Below, piece by piece: positions 14,402-26,511 of a stretch of DNA of 30,856 nucleotides. A program made the translations under genes and the position numbers. Within the stretch, counting starts at the first letter, position 1, and the number at the start of each line of letters is the position of its first letter. Origin of the DNA: Cruorifilaria tuberocauda (lineage: Eukaryota; Nematoda; Chromadorea; Rhabditida; Onchocercidae); the NCBI GenBank assembly GCA_013365365.1, contig JABVXU010000622.1, forward strand, positions 1 to 30,856, read 5' to 3'. The notes under the pieces were generated by a model that was given only the letters and a program-made list of their open reading frames with translations, ran no database searches and had not been told where the DNA came from.

Positions 14402-15231
14402 AATATTCTGCCCAAAAGTGCTTCAGTTAAGCATAATAATCTTCGTCAATGAACAATTTGCAGATACTATCTAGCAATTAGCATCATTAGCTATTTTATT
14501 GGGCAAATAAGCATTCATTCAATCACTTCACTAAATATTGATGTTAGAATAAATTGATGACAATGTTAAGTGGGTTGGTTTGTAGGCTAGAGATTGTAAG
14601 ATATTTACATTATTCCATTCATTTCAAAATTTCAATTTTAGTTATAAAAATTAAATCATTCTGCTTTTTACGAGATAATTAATTAGATTTGATAATTACT
14701 AAAAGAGAGAATTTGAAATTAGTCTAACTTGTAAAATAAGATTAGATGAATTGAAGTGGATAGTGATATTTGATTAATTTGAATTAAGAGATGATAAATT
14801 GATAAATAATTGTTAATAATAAAGAGAGCATTATCAGCTAATTGATAATATTTTTAATCGTTGTAAATATTTTGCATTTAATTAAGCATTGAATGCTAAA
14901 GTTTTATGCTTTGATAAAGGAGCAGAAAATTTTGAGAAGAAAAATTGATGAAAAAACGTTTAACTTGATGATTTCACAAATCTCTTTATCATTTATCTCT
15001 TTTATCACTTTGAGTTTTATCAGCAGAAAAAAAAATTAAGTATTAATTTTAATCAATGAAATAGTGAAAGATAAATGTAACAGTGTTAAAATTTTAATTT
15101 CGATTAAGTTAATGCTAAATTTTCATTCATTTTAATCTCATTTCAAGTAAGGAAAATTGAGCAAAAAGGTAAAGCGAAACAAAGACTAGAATAGAAATAC
15201 AGAATTGAAATACTAATATGAAATGGAATAC

Positions 15232-15237
15232 TTTAAT
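15232..15237 (-). terminator. Possible poly(A) signal of LURAP-like gene
   Basis: ATTAAA on the minus strand, about 35 bases after the TGA at 15273-15271. It is a variant hexamer in AT-rich sequence. Confidence 0.3.
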
Positions 15238-15270
15238 ATCGTTTCTCATGAAGAAAATATATAACATTCA

Positions 15271-18200
15271 TCATAATGGCATACTTTCAACCAAATCACC
15301 TAACTTTATTTGTCGTTTATCTAAAATATCATTATTGTTATTTATATTAATCCTATTATTACTATTATTCATAAGATATTCTGATTTTGCCATAGCCTGA
15401 TTCTTCACGTTGCGTAATTGAAGTTCCACAAATTGTAAATCAGCGAAAATTTGCGCATCGCGTTGTCGCATATAAGCCTCAAATAAATAAGTGAATGAAT
15501 AAAAGTTTTGGCAAAGAGAAAAGAAGAAGAAAAATAAACGAAATAAAAGAATTAATTGGAAATGATAACAAATACTTAAATACTGAAATATCCAAATAAG
15601 CAAAATTGCAGTAAAATATTGAAAATACTAAGCAAAGTAATTTTTTTTTTTCTTTGGAATTATTAATTATAAAATTTTTTGGATGTATTTATTGCAAATT
15701 AGATTGTTAAAAAATCGATTAGCATTGATAGTATAATTAAATTTTGATTGAATAATTGAAAATTAATCGATTGTAACATTTCAATTGTAAATCAATTTCA
15801 GCTATTAAATTAAATCAAAACTGAATTAATCATTAATTAGAAATTACCATTTCACGTTTGAGATGATTAAATACATCATTCCAGGATCGAAAATCACCAG
15901 AGCATGTTTTCTGTGAATCATTCGAGCTTATTGATCTTGATAAACCTGAATCATTCATTGCATCATCAATTGATGCAATCGGTTTTATAATTGATGGTGC
16001 TGAATCAGAATCATGATTGTTGACGATAATACATGAATTTGTTGCATCTGAAAATTAATTCTGTTTTAATTGTTTGATTTAAAAAAAAAAAAAAACTCTT
16101 ATTTTTTAAATTATCAAGAACTTCGATTTTTTTCAAATCAACATAATTTGTGATTTTCATATTCAATATATTGCAAGAAAAAAGTTTTTATCACCTAATT
16201 ATTAAGTATTTATTACCTAAGCATTATTAAGTATGTGGATAGTAGCTAACGATCTGCACAAGGATGCATCACAAAAAAGCTAAACATAGGTAAATATATC
16301 GGTAAATATAATATAGGTAAATATAGGAATATAAGATAGGTAAATATAGGTAAATATAACATAGGTAAATATAAATAATATAGTTTCCTGAATACTTTGG
16401 TGATTGTTTCTTGTTTCCAGTGAGTTTTTTTAATCAATTTGTTCTTTTTGGGAGTTTTGGGAGTTTTAATGAGATTTTTATTTTTTTTATATTTTATTGA
16501 TTAAAATTCAACAAAAGAAGTTATATTGTTAGTTATCATTTTGTTTTTTTTTTTGATTTTACTTCATTTTTTTGTTTCCAGCTATTATGGTTTCAAGCTT
16601 TGCGATGTTATTATTCTTTTTTCAATGCCTCTATGAGTATAAGTTTTTTTGAAGATATTATTGTTTTTTACTTATGGCGATTTTTATGTTACTTTTTATT
16701 ACTTTTTATTACCTTTGAAACCACCAGGGTCAGGCTATTTTTTTCTACGCTGTTTTGTTTTCATTGTTTGAAATAAAAGTTGGTAAGATTCAAAGTTGTA
16801 ATAAAGAATTTATGAGAGATAAAAGATTTCAGAAAAGACTTCTCAAATTTAAATTTCAGATATTTTTAGTAATTATCAAATTTCAGCAATTATTAAATTA
16901 TTTAAAGAAAAATTAGTTTTTGGAATATGTATATAACTAATATTTGTAGTTACTAATATTTAATTAATGCGCAACTTATATTAATATTTACAATTAAAAT
17001 GTTCTTAATGGCCTGTTTTTTATGGATTTAAAATTTGATAATTAAATTTGAAAAATTTCTAATTCATCACAAAATTTGTTTTCTTCTTTACTTCCATTTT
17101 ACTCTTTCATATAATTTTTGCATCTAAAAAACAAAAAATTTTTTTTAAAAAAAGAAAGGCGGAAATTGTTACCCTGATTAGCAATATCATCATTATCATA
17201 CTGATCCGGTAACTCATCATCCGGTAATTCCAGGGAATAACTTGCATCAACAAATGAATGCTTTCGTATTAACGACGTTGTCGGAATTTCATTTTGCTCC
17301 TCCGTTACACTTGAAGCTAATACTTTTGAATGTAACCGGCCGGGCAATGTTGCCGTATCATATATCCTGAAAATCCAATATCATTCTTGAATGAACCAGT
17401 CTGCTATATTTTCCGGATTCTATTATATATTCAATCTCATTGCATATTTGCAATTTCATGTTGCGTCTAACTTTATTTACATAATTTATTATAAATATCC
17501 AGAATTTTGCTTTACAGAATTTTAGAAACTTTATGAAATTTCATAAAATTCTAGAAACTTTACAAAATTTTCAAATTTATTGATATGATTAAAATATTTT
17601 TTGTATAATTGATATTGATGATTTCGAATAATACTTAACAATTTCTTGAACACAAATATCAACCGTAAAACCGTACAACCGTATAACTGTGCAACCCATA
17701 CAACCAAGGTACAATGGTACTTTAGTCTGGTAAATAATTTTACATTATAAAATTATTTAAGCTTATTTAAGTGTACTTTTATTACATATTTTATCATATG
17801 TTTGCTTTTATCTACGCAATTTAATTAATTATTTTGATTAAAATTCAAGACAAAACATCATATATCCTTAGAGTTATTACTTAACAATTACATTTATTAC
17901 TTAATTTAACAATTAACTTTCCATTTTGCTAATTAGCAAATATGCTAAATAATTTAAAATATTTTTTTAAAAAAAAAAACCAAATATATTAGATATTTTG
18001 AAAATTAAACTAACTTTTTGAAAAATTTCTTTGTTGCTTTAAATGGATTTAATAATCCACCGCTGTTACCACTGCTACCACTATCACCACTGATACCACC
18101 GCAACCGCTATTACCACCGGCACCGCTACCACCGTTGCTAATACCATTTGAATAATTGCTATATCGAATTGAAGACATATTGCTAACACTTTGTTTATAC

Positions 18201-21200
18201 GGTGATAAACAAAGTGAGAAATGATTATCGTTGCCAACACTGCGAGATCTGCAAAACATTTTGAAGTGCAATGATTGCACTGATAACAATTATTGTGATA
18301 ACATTCGAAATTATCAGTGAAATTCAGAAAGCAAAAGAAAACGAAAAATTAATGATAAACAATTTATTGTGATAATTCATCAATTCGCAAAAATATAATA
18401 TAAACGATGCTTAAGAAGACAAGAAAGAATCAAAGAGAGAGAGAGAGAGAGAGAGAGATGTATTCTATTAGTGTATTGCATTTGTTTGTTATTATTTAAA
18501 CTTCAACACTGTGATTTAATTTTATCTAAAATAATGAAAATATTGCAAAAATAAGCTTAACATAAAATATTGATTGCTAGGCTAAATGCTATGAAGAAAG
18601 CTGCTGCTTAATTCAATGGATTTAATTTTGGAAATGGAAATGAATATATAGACATTAGCTACTGAAAGTAATTCCAGTAGATGGCATCATTCCAGAATTT
18701 CATTACTATTGATCGTTGAACTTAACATTTAGACTACTTTTTGATAGATTTGATATCAGCCATTCTCTATAATTATTATTATTCATTTTCAAATAAGTTT
18801 ATTTTATCACAAACTTATCGTTAGTTTCAACAGTTAGACAATATTTAAATAATTATAGGTGTATTGATAACTGTAATAGCGTTATCATTATAATTTCTGC
18901 AAGTATTACATGTATATACACGTTTCACGTGAAAAGTATTGTATACATGCAGAATAGATTTATGTAATTAAAAAAAATTTATTTTATCATAAACTTATCA
19001 TTAGTCTCAAATAGTTAGAATATATCACTTGAGCTAGTGATAAATATAATAATTGCAATAGCATTATCATTGTAATTTCTGAACATATTGCATTCATGTA
19101 CACGTCTAACGTGAAAATTGCATATATTGCACCCATATAAATGTCTTACGTGAACTGCATATATCGCATTCATATATAGGTCTTACGTGAAAACTGTATA
19201 TATTGCATTCATATACACGTCTTACGTGGAAAGTATTGGCACCTATGCAGAATAAAGGATTTGTAAGAAACAGAAATATTATAAAATTAAAAAATTAATT
19301 AAAAAAAATGATAATAATTAAAATATAAATGTTACCTTTGATGTATCCTTTCTACGCTTGCTACAATTCGATCTTTTCTTCGCCGACTTAATGAACCGTA
19401 CGATCGATTGAGAACTCCATGATCATATTCAGGTAATTTTTTCTCGTTCCGATCAGTAATATCTGAAATTACTTTACTTTTTTTTATCCTATCTCAAAAT
19501 CTTCTTCCTCAAAATTTCGAACAATTTCGGAGAAGCTTTTAATAAGCTTCATTTAAATATTGCAAATATATTCTATTAACGCAGTCATTTCAAGCATCTA
19601 TCCCTCATATATTATTATAATCATTTAATTAATAAGTTTCATTTCAAATTAAATAACTTAGAAATAAGCGAAGAAAGTAGAGTTACGAATTTCAAAAAAA
19701 GAATCAGGAAAATTTAGGTAATAGCTCGGGAAAGGGTTAACTTCATCGATGACCTAATAACCTGATTCTTTTTTTTGTGGAAAAATTAAGTAAGTTAATT
19801 AAATTACTCTCAAATCTCAAACTCTCAAATAATTTTATACATATTATACGAAATTTTTCGAATATTAGAAATTTAATTATTTATTTCACAGAATTCAAAA
19901 AAGTTTTTTAAATGGTTTTAAAAGATGAAAATGTTATTGGAATTAATGAAAGAAATAGAAATAATATTTTTTGAAATTACTGCCTAATCATGATACATAA
20001 TCATAATTTTTTGGATTAAAAAAAAATTAAATTTCAAATCAAACATTTTAAAATTATTTCACTGACAACGGAATAATCATTTTGATCAGTAAGGAAATTG
20101 ATGTTTATCATGATTAAAATTATGTTATATATTAGCTATTAGCTAAATCGTTTGAAATTGCTGAAGAATTAAACAAATCATTTTAAGAAGCAACAAATTA
20201 ACCGAAATAGCTATTTGGATTAAAATTCAAGTTTTGATGAAATATAAGATGAAATTCCTTTCATATTTTGATGCACTAATTTGGCAATAATTGAAAAATT
20301 AGCACTTCAAAACTTATCAAAATTAGCGAAATTAGTACAATTTCATCAAATTAACTTATCACAATTAATCATCAAAAATTTTGTTTTAAATTTTTTCATT
20401 AATCACATTATCATTATCATATAAAATAAGGATTAAAGTAAGACGAAATACTACCAAACAATTAAATGTTCATTTTAAGAATTTTAAAAAGTTAGTTAAA
20501 ATCAGAATTAATATGAAATAAATTAATGAAAATACAATAATTTAAGCTGTTTAAATCTTTAACTGATAGAATATTCGAATTTAATATTTATAAACATCAG
20601 CAATTTTTAAACCTTTAATTCTTATTTAAAAACTTCTCTAAACAACTTTTGTGCTATCCTAAAAATTTAAAGTACCATAAAAACTAAAGATTTATAACGT
20701 AATCATTTTAGTAGCAAAAAAAAAAGGATTTAGAGAGGAAAGAAAAAATATTAATGAGCTTTTGTTTCTCAGTAATAGAAAAGAAAGGCCATTGTAAAAG
20801 AGAAGCCTAAATAGGCCTGTAAAACTTAAAGTCAAACTTAAAATGAGCAATAAATGATAACGACTTAATTTGTCTTTGTTTTTTCTTTAGAAATAAATTT
20901 CAGTAATAAATAAACTTTAGTTAACAATAACTTACTCTGATCTTATCGATTGAATTATTGAAAGTTACTGATAGAAGTAAATATATTATAATTAAGAATA
21001 ATTGATTGAAATTTGCATATTAACGATTAGCAAAGATTAGCAAAAGCTTACTTTGTATATTTCTATATGTAAGCAACAAAAAAGAAAACAATCTGAAGCT
21101 AGGATTGAACAAAACTTTCAATTTTTTAAATTAAATCCTAATTTTGATTTTACTTAATGAAATTTAACTAATAAATCTATCAAATATGAGCACATGTTGG

Positions 21201-24200
21201 ATAAAGTTTACGATTCGTCAATTGGAATCAATTTCTCTAACTTTATCAAGCTTTGATTAATAATATTAAATTAATCAGTAATTGTTAATTAAGATAATAG
21301 TAATTAATAAGGCTTAATATCGATAATAATGAATACAAATTAATTAGTAATTCCTAAAGATTAATTAAGATAATAGCATAGTGATCCTAATGCTAATACT
21401 TACAGCTTAATACTGATAGCAGCAGATGGATAGAAATAGTTCAAAACTGTCAAAATTTCAAATCATTTTGTGCTTTTCTTCATTCCTGTGATATTTAATC
21501 CTTTCAGCATATTTTTTTTTCCTTTGACCTTTGTCCTAATCAATTTTTCATTGAAATCAAAATTTGCAACAAGGAACTAAAAAAATAGTTTTTAACCTAT
21601 TTACTTCTTAAATACTATTTTAAAATGTATGATCAAAAATTTATTTTTATTAATTTTTAAAATAATCAAAAAGTGTAATTATTGCTAAATAAATAAATAA
21701 ATAAAAATCTGACAATTATAAATTAATTTTAATTTAAGCTTTAATTTCTAATTTGAAAAATAAAATAAATTTGAATGCAATCAATAAATTTAATTCAATC
21801 AATAAACTTGATTTGAAATAAACAAAAACTTTGTTGACACTTAAAAAATAAAAACAAATAGGATTAAAACAATGAAATTAAATTTACACTTTTAGGTTAA
21901 GTTCATTTCTACGTGGAAAATAAAGAAACAAAAATTAAATTAAGCTTTATTTTGCTCTCCTCTTCTTTTTCCTCTCTCTTTTTTTTCCTCTTTTTGTTGT
22001 AAAATAAATCGAAGAAATTCCACTCGGGTTCAGATATATTACACAAAACTATTAGCTAAGCGCAATTGGTCATTCATCTTCCGCTTTTCCTCTTCTCGAA
22101 TAACTTCGAACAATTTCAGTTACTTTAAAAATTTTCCCCAGTTTTTAACGAAATATTTCCTACACAACAGTTTCTCTCCCACTCTTTTCTTTCAATAAGT
22201 ATAATTTTAGAAAAAAGGAAAAAATCAAAGTTGTAAAAGTTTTAAGAGTAAACCGATATTTAACAATTAATCAAATTCTTAATTATTGTTTTAATTAATT
22301 CAATTCATAGAAATTTTATTTTATCCTTTCAATAAATACAATTTCAATTAAATTTTATCCTTTCAATAAATATAATTCCATAAAATTAAAAATTTATGAA
22401 AATTCTAAAACTAAATCAATTTTTATCAATTAATCAAGTTTTAAATTATTATTAATATATGAAAAACTTTCAGTTTTAATTAATTCAATTCATTAGTTTA
22501 TAGAAATTGATTAAATTTTTTCCTTTCAATAAATATAATTTCAAATAATTAAATTAAAAAAAGTCGGTAAAATTTTGACACGATTTGATTTAATTAATTT
22601 AATTTATCCAACTTATAGCTTAATTCAATTAAACCAACTCATAGTTTAATTCGATTTGTCCAACTTATTTCAATCTATTCAACTTAGATTAAATTATCGA
22701 AAATTTTCAAAATTTCAACATTATCTTTTCCACAAACAAACAACATATTAGTTCGAAACCAAAAATTAAGAGAAAAGAAGAAAAAATGAAATTCAATCGT
22801 AAAAATCTGAAATGAAATTAGTTTTGAAAATTTATAAATTTGTTAAATTTCTACACGTATGAAACTATTAATATTTAAATGATTTGAATTTCAAAATAAA
22901 TTCGTGAGAACTTTACACAAGCAATTTTCAAATTGGTTTATGAGAAATGAAGAAATTTAAAGAAATTACTTTTAATGAACTAAAAAAAAGAAAGTGAAAA
23001 AAATTACATTCATTATATTCGTTGCATTCATTTTCCGCGTTATTGCCTTGCTTGATCTTTGTTAAATTTTAAAATAATTTTAGAATGAAATTAAAATATC
23101 ATTGAAGAAATGAAACAATAATACTAAAATGAATCACTCCAGCTAATTCCGAGATTTATAGAAAATCTGGAAGATCTGAGGAGAATAATATACCGAATAA
23201 ATAGGAATGTAAGCAATTAATCAAAACCAAAAGAAATCCAGAATGCAATTTATATTTTCCATCCGAAATAACTTATGTAAAAACTTTTTCGACTTGAAAA
23301 TTATGCTTTTTTCATTTTTAAAGCGAAAATTCATTTTTCCAATTTAAACATTAGCTTATCGAAATGGAACAAATTTACAATTATCAGTTTTTTCAGCAAA
23401 GGAACTTGATCTAATGGCAAAAAAAAATTTATAATGTAAGCATAAAATTCATACCTTAATAAAATGAAAGAGGAAAAAAACCAAATTTAATTTAAGTGCT
23501 TCAAAATTATCAGTTGAAGTAAAAATAAATTTACAAAATTGCTATTAATGAAAATTTTCTTAGCAAAAAAAAAACGAAATAACTTTCAGACTATTTTCTT
23601 TTTCGTTCGAACAGTTGAATTTTGGAATTTTTTTTTTCGAAACGTAAAACTGAAATATTTGTTTTGACGGTTTTTCGATATAATATTTTATCAGTAAGAA
23701 ATTTTATCAGTAAGTGTAAAAGAAAAATTTAAGAGTGAAAAAATGAATAATAAATATTTATCGATAAGGAAAAAGACAACGATTTTCACTGATAATAAAT
23801 TATAGTAAGCATTATTAAATGCATTCCTGAAATTAGAAAATTTTTTAATTTTATTACAATTTAATCCATTTTTCGATATTTAAATAAAAAATTATTTCAT
23901 TTCCAATTTTTTTCGTTTTTTAATAAATAAATAATTTTAAGCTACTAAAGATAAGTTAGCAAATGGCAAAAAAAAATTCAATAATTATTTCATGAAATGA
24001 ATTAAGCGGAAACAAAGAAATATAAGCTTTATCTTTTTCTAATCAAAAATTTACTTAACTTGTAATATTGATGATCAAATGATACGTGTTAGTTGTAGGA
24101 ATAAAAGATATGGAAACGTGAAATACGTGCGATTCGTAAAACTAGCTAGCAAATGAAATCTTCCATTGCACCTTAGGAAACATTTAAATAAAATTTGCAA

Positions 24201-24972
24201 AAGGAAGTGATGCATGCGATTTGCGTCGAAGCATATGGCTCAATACGCAAATGTTACACGCATTCTATTGATTGCTTGTTACGTCTACATTTCACGTCAT
24301 CTCTATCAATCATTATAAATGGTGGATGACGTCAATCGTTATATAATTCGCATTTTGTTATTTCAAATCAAAATGTTTTTTGTTATGATAAAAATATTTC
24401 CTTCCATTTATTGCAAGAATTTCAATTAATCGATTAATCAATTAAGGAAAATTTCTAATTTTATAAATTTAGTATTTAACATTTAAAAAAGTTTGAAAAT
24501 TTATTTCTATTCTGAATTGCTGCTTATTTGCTTGTTTGTTGTTCATTTGTTTATTTGCATAAATGCTTATTTACACAATCAATTGATCACTTTTTCTGCT
24601 CTTATCAATGATGAAAAATATTTTTCACAAAATTGAACGAAAAAATAATAATAATAAAATTTCAAATATATAAAAAAAGTAGTAATAATAAATTTAAAAA
24701 TTAAAAAATAATAATAATAAATTCAATTATCAGTTTTTCTTTTTTTTTTACTGAGAAATTTTTGCTAAGAGAAGAAAAAAAGTACCGAGATCTGATATAT
24801 TAATTGATCTGGATCCAGGTGTTCGATCTCTTCGTTGCCTATCCGTACGTCGTATCGTACATTCACGTTTTACCGGTATTACAGTATCATCAAAACGTGT
24901 ACTACAATCATAATTGAATGAAATTCCAACTTTTGCGGGTTTTAATATTGGAAATTGTTTGGTAGCTGCCAT
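15271..24972 (-). CDS. LURAP1/FAM89-like adaptor protein, mostly disordered (6 exons)
   Basis: The exons on the minus strand are 24972-24786, 19462-19336, 18248-18015, 17366-17173, 16047-15848 and 15477-15271. Introns are 5323, 1087, 648, 1125 and 370 bases in phases 1, 2, 2, 1 and 0; the product is 382 aa. Residues 1-100 are basic (RRTDRQRRDR at 41-50; SLSRRRKDR near 85-93). Residues 140-170 are a Gly/Ser run, and 175-183 is a basic KATKKFFKK stretch. Residues 223-245 are acidic. Around 300-345 lies a helix, WNDVFNHLKREM then AYMRQRDAQIFADLQ, and it has the pattern of the LURAP1 and FAM89 helix (LKxELAYLRxxD.KI..QL). Those vertebrate proteins are cytoplasmic adaptors linking Rho-effector kinases or NF-kB signalling; a similar scaffold role here is only inferred. 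An Asn-rich tail follows. No enzyme motif, signal peptide or membrane segment is seen. The exon chain stays open across five phased junctions, which supports the model; the first donor (GTACTT) and the third (GTTAGT) are the weakest. Confidence 0.75.
16285..16375. repeat. AGGTAAATAT short tandem repeat in an intron
   Basis: Six or more copies of ATAGGTAAATATA with variable spacers lie in intron 4 of the LURAP-like gene. They produce a spurious Tyr/Leu/Pro-rich frame on the minus strand. Confidence 0.8.
17893..17898 (-). terminator. Intronic AATAAA after exon 3 of the LURAP-like gene
   Basis: AATAAA on the minus strand, about 107 bases beyond the in-frame TAA (18007-18005) that would be reached if the exon-3 donor were not used. 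It could end a shorter transcript, but it may be chance. Confidence 0.2.
18434..18458. repeat. (GA)n microsatellite
   Basis: About twelve GA units lie in intron 2 of the LURAP-like gene. Confidence 0.9.
18797..19264. repeat. ~180-bp tandem duplication with inner 36-bp expansion
   Basis: Copy 1 (about 18797-18968) and copy 2 (about 18978-19264) share, in order: TTTATTTTATCACAAACTTATC, GTTAG, GCAATAGCATTATCATT.TAATTTCTG, ATATTGCATTCATGTACACG, ACGTGAAAA and TATGCAGAATA. In copy 2 the segment TATTGCATTCATATACACGT with CTTACGTGAAAA has expanded to four units of about 36 bases (19086-19232). It lies in intron 2 of the LURAP-like gene. Confidence 0.8.
20320..20392 (+). repeat. Dispersed repeat, copy 1
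   Basis: This 73-base stretch, starting AAATTAGCGAAATTAGTACA, recurs at 26365-26437 in the same orientation with two base differences. The two copies flank the first exon of the LURAP-like gene. Confidence 0.85.
22250..22545. repeat. Diverged tandem duplication (TCCTTTCAATAAATATAATTTCA)
   Basis: The order ATCAATTAATCAA, TTTTAATTAATTCAATTCAT, AGAAATT, TCCTTTCAATAAATAYAATT occurs at about 22255-22345 and again at about 22425-22545. One additional TCCTTTCAATAAATATAATT unit lies between them (about 22357-22378). It lies in intron 1 of the LURAP-like gene. Confidence 0.65.
24084..24340. promoter_or_regulatory. ACGT-rich, less AT-rich patch with a perfect CRE
   Basis: A perfect palindromic cAMP-response element TGACGTCA lies at 24327-24334, with a half site TCACGTCA ending at 24299 and an ACGTC at 24281. 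ACGTG cores occur near 24084, 24116 and 24126. A TTATATAA palindrome follows the CRE at about 24339-24346. The patch is about 450 bases inside the first intron, so it could be an intronic enhancer or alternative promoter of the LURAP-like gene. Function is inferred from motifs only. Confidence 0.4.
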
Positions 24973-24988
24973 CGAAAAGTTTAGTGAT

Positions 24989-24990
24989 CT
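24989..24990 (-). promoter_or_regulatory. Putative trans-splice acceptor, LURAP-like gene
   Basis: On the minus strand a T-rich tract ending TTTGCAG stops 16 bases before the ATG at 24972. This is a usual distance for spliced-leader addition. The frame also stays open back to this acceptor, so an internal exon joined to a further upstream exon cannot be excluded. Confidence 0.5.
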
Positions 24991-26364
24991 GCAAATTTTT
25001 TTTGTTTTTAATTAAAATAAATCAAACTATTTTATTTTATTCCAACAAAACCAACCATTTATGCTTATAATACAAATTTTGTTATTCAATTAAATTTATT
25101 GCGATTATTGAAATAAAAGATAAATATTATTTTTTTTGTCAACTATTAAATTTTATATGAACTGTTAAATTTTAATTTTGTCAGAGAGATTTGAAAATTA
25201 ATAAAGTTGGTTAATCATGAATTACTATCATTATTTGCTCTAATTAGATATTCTTTCCTATCATTTCTTTTCCCCAGAAAACAAAAGAATTTCATAAATT
25301 CAACGAAGCAAAAATTTAATTATTTAATTACTCAATTATTAATTTAATTATTATTCAGCAAAAGTATCATTATCATTTGAAAATAAACAAATTATCGATA
25401 AGGCTGATAGCATACAATGATAGACTGATAATTTACAAAGCATCAAATTTTAGTGATTTCGAATTCATCGAGGCGTATATATCTGTTCAGAATTTTTTTT
25501 TCATATCAAATAATCCATTCGATCCTTTCAAAAAAAAAATGAAAAAAAGAAACGGAAAATTAGAGTTATATAAATTAGGGATTACTTTAATTCAAAATAA
25601 ATCAAATTTGGACGTTTTTGCGACAAAAGTTACTTAAATTTATAACTTTAATCAAATTAAATTCACATTTTCTACTGTTTCATAAAATACTTTTATATTA
25701 AATTTTTAATTTTTCACTGCAATTAACTAAATTTCGAATCTTAATTTTATAAAAAATTAAAAAATCTTTTTTTCGCCACTAAAGTAAATTTTTTCGAGAT
25801 CTAAAATGCTAATTAATATTCACCGAAAATTTGTTTGTATTTTTTACTTATATGATTTACTCGCATGGTAACATTTCCGGGAAATTTACTTATTGTATTT
25901 TTTTACTTATATGCTATTACTTTTATGCTAACATTCATATGAAATTTATTTATAATTATTTAATAAAATCCATAGTTTCTATTGTCTCTAATAAAATAAT
26001 CATAAAAGTATTGAACTTTTTAATCGTTAAATTTTATTCAAATTAAATAAAAAATCATTTTTTAACTACTAAGACAAATTTTTCAAAAGACACTAAAATG
26101 CGAGCATTCTCTATTATCTTATCTTTTTCATACAATCTATCTAAACTGTCTGAAATATTTCGTTTTTTAGCTAAAAAGTTTGTTAGCTAAAAATCTAACA
26201 GAAAAAAAAACTATCGCAATCATTAATCTTTGAAGAAAACGAAAAAAAAAAGACCAAACAAGAATAATCAGTTAAATGAACTTTAACAAAATAGAAAATA
26301 TCGTACTGAGAGTAGAAATCACAGTTATCAGTAACAATGATATGATAATGATACCAATAGTGAA

Positions 26365-26437
26365 AAATTAGCGAAATTAGTACAATTTCATCAAATTAAC
26401 TTATCATAATTAATCATTAAAAATTTTGTTTTAAATT
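26365..26437 (+). repeat. Dispersed repeat, copy 2
   Basis: Same-orientation copy of 20320-20392 with C-to-T differences at two positions. Its right end has expanded into the 26-bp array that follows. Confidence 0.85.
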
Positions 26438-26511
26438 AATCATTAAAAATTTTGTTTTGAATTAATCATTAAAAATTTTGTTTTCAATTAATCACTGAAA
26501 ATTTTTTAACA
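26409..26511. repeat. 26-bp tandem repeat, 4 copies
   Basis: Units of ATTAATCATTAAAAATTTTG plus TTTTRA start at 26409, 26435, 26461 and 26487; the last is diverged. The related copy at 20355 has one unit only, so the array grew after the two dispersed copies separated. Confidence 0.9.

Larger units (their letters stand above)
12397..15270. other. Convergent intergenic region between SDR42E and LURAP-like genes
   Basis: No exon-like frame with splice signals was found. It contains the two 3' ends, an (ATT)n microsatellite (12870-12898), many A and T runs, and a diverged duplication followed by a hairpin (14186-14401). I see no RNA gene. Confidence 0.6.
19463..24785 (-). other. 5.3-kb first intron of the LURAP-like gene
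   Basis: The longest gene-internal gap. I scanned both strands and found no exon with matching phase-1 boundaries. It holds a dispersed repeat copy (20320-20392), a tandem duplication near 22250-22545 and a less AT-rich patch with ACGT motifs (24084-24340). The rest is low-complexity A/T sequence. Confidence 0.6.

Noticed and set aside
15218..15400. Plus-strand 60-codon frame
   Set aside because: It is antisense to the last exon of the LURAP-like gene, whose reading is supported by phase and family pattern.
22039..22122. Minus-strand frame with a charged helix-like peptide (EVIREEEKRKMNDQ)
   Set aside because: An in-frame TAA lies immediately upstream with no acceptor between, and it cannot join the flanking phase-1 exons.
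22751..22760. GTTCGAAACC, resembling a tRNA T-loop
   Set aside because: No matching acceptor stem, D-loop or anticodon arm can be drawn around it.
25377..25637. Plus-strand 86-codon frame
   Set aside because: It begins with a TTG, not ATG, has the K/N/I/F bias of random AT-rich sequence, and no splice signals or motif.
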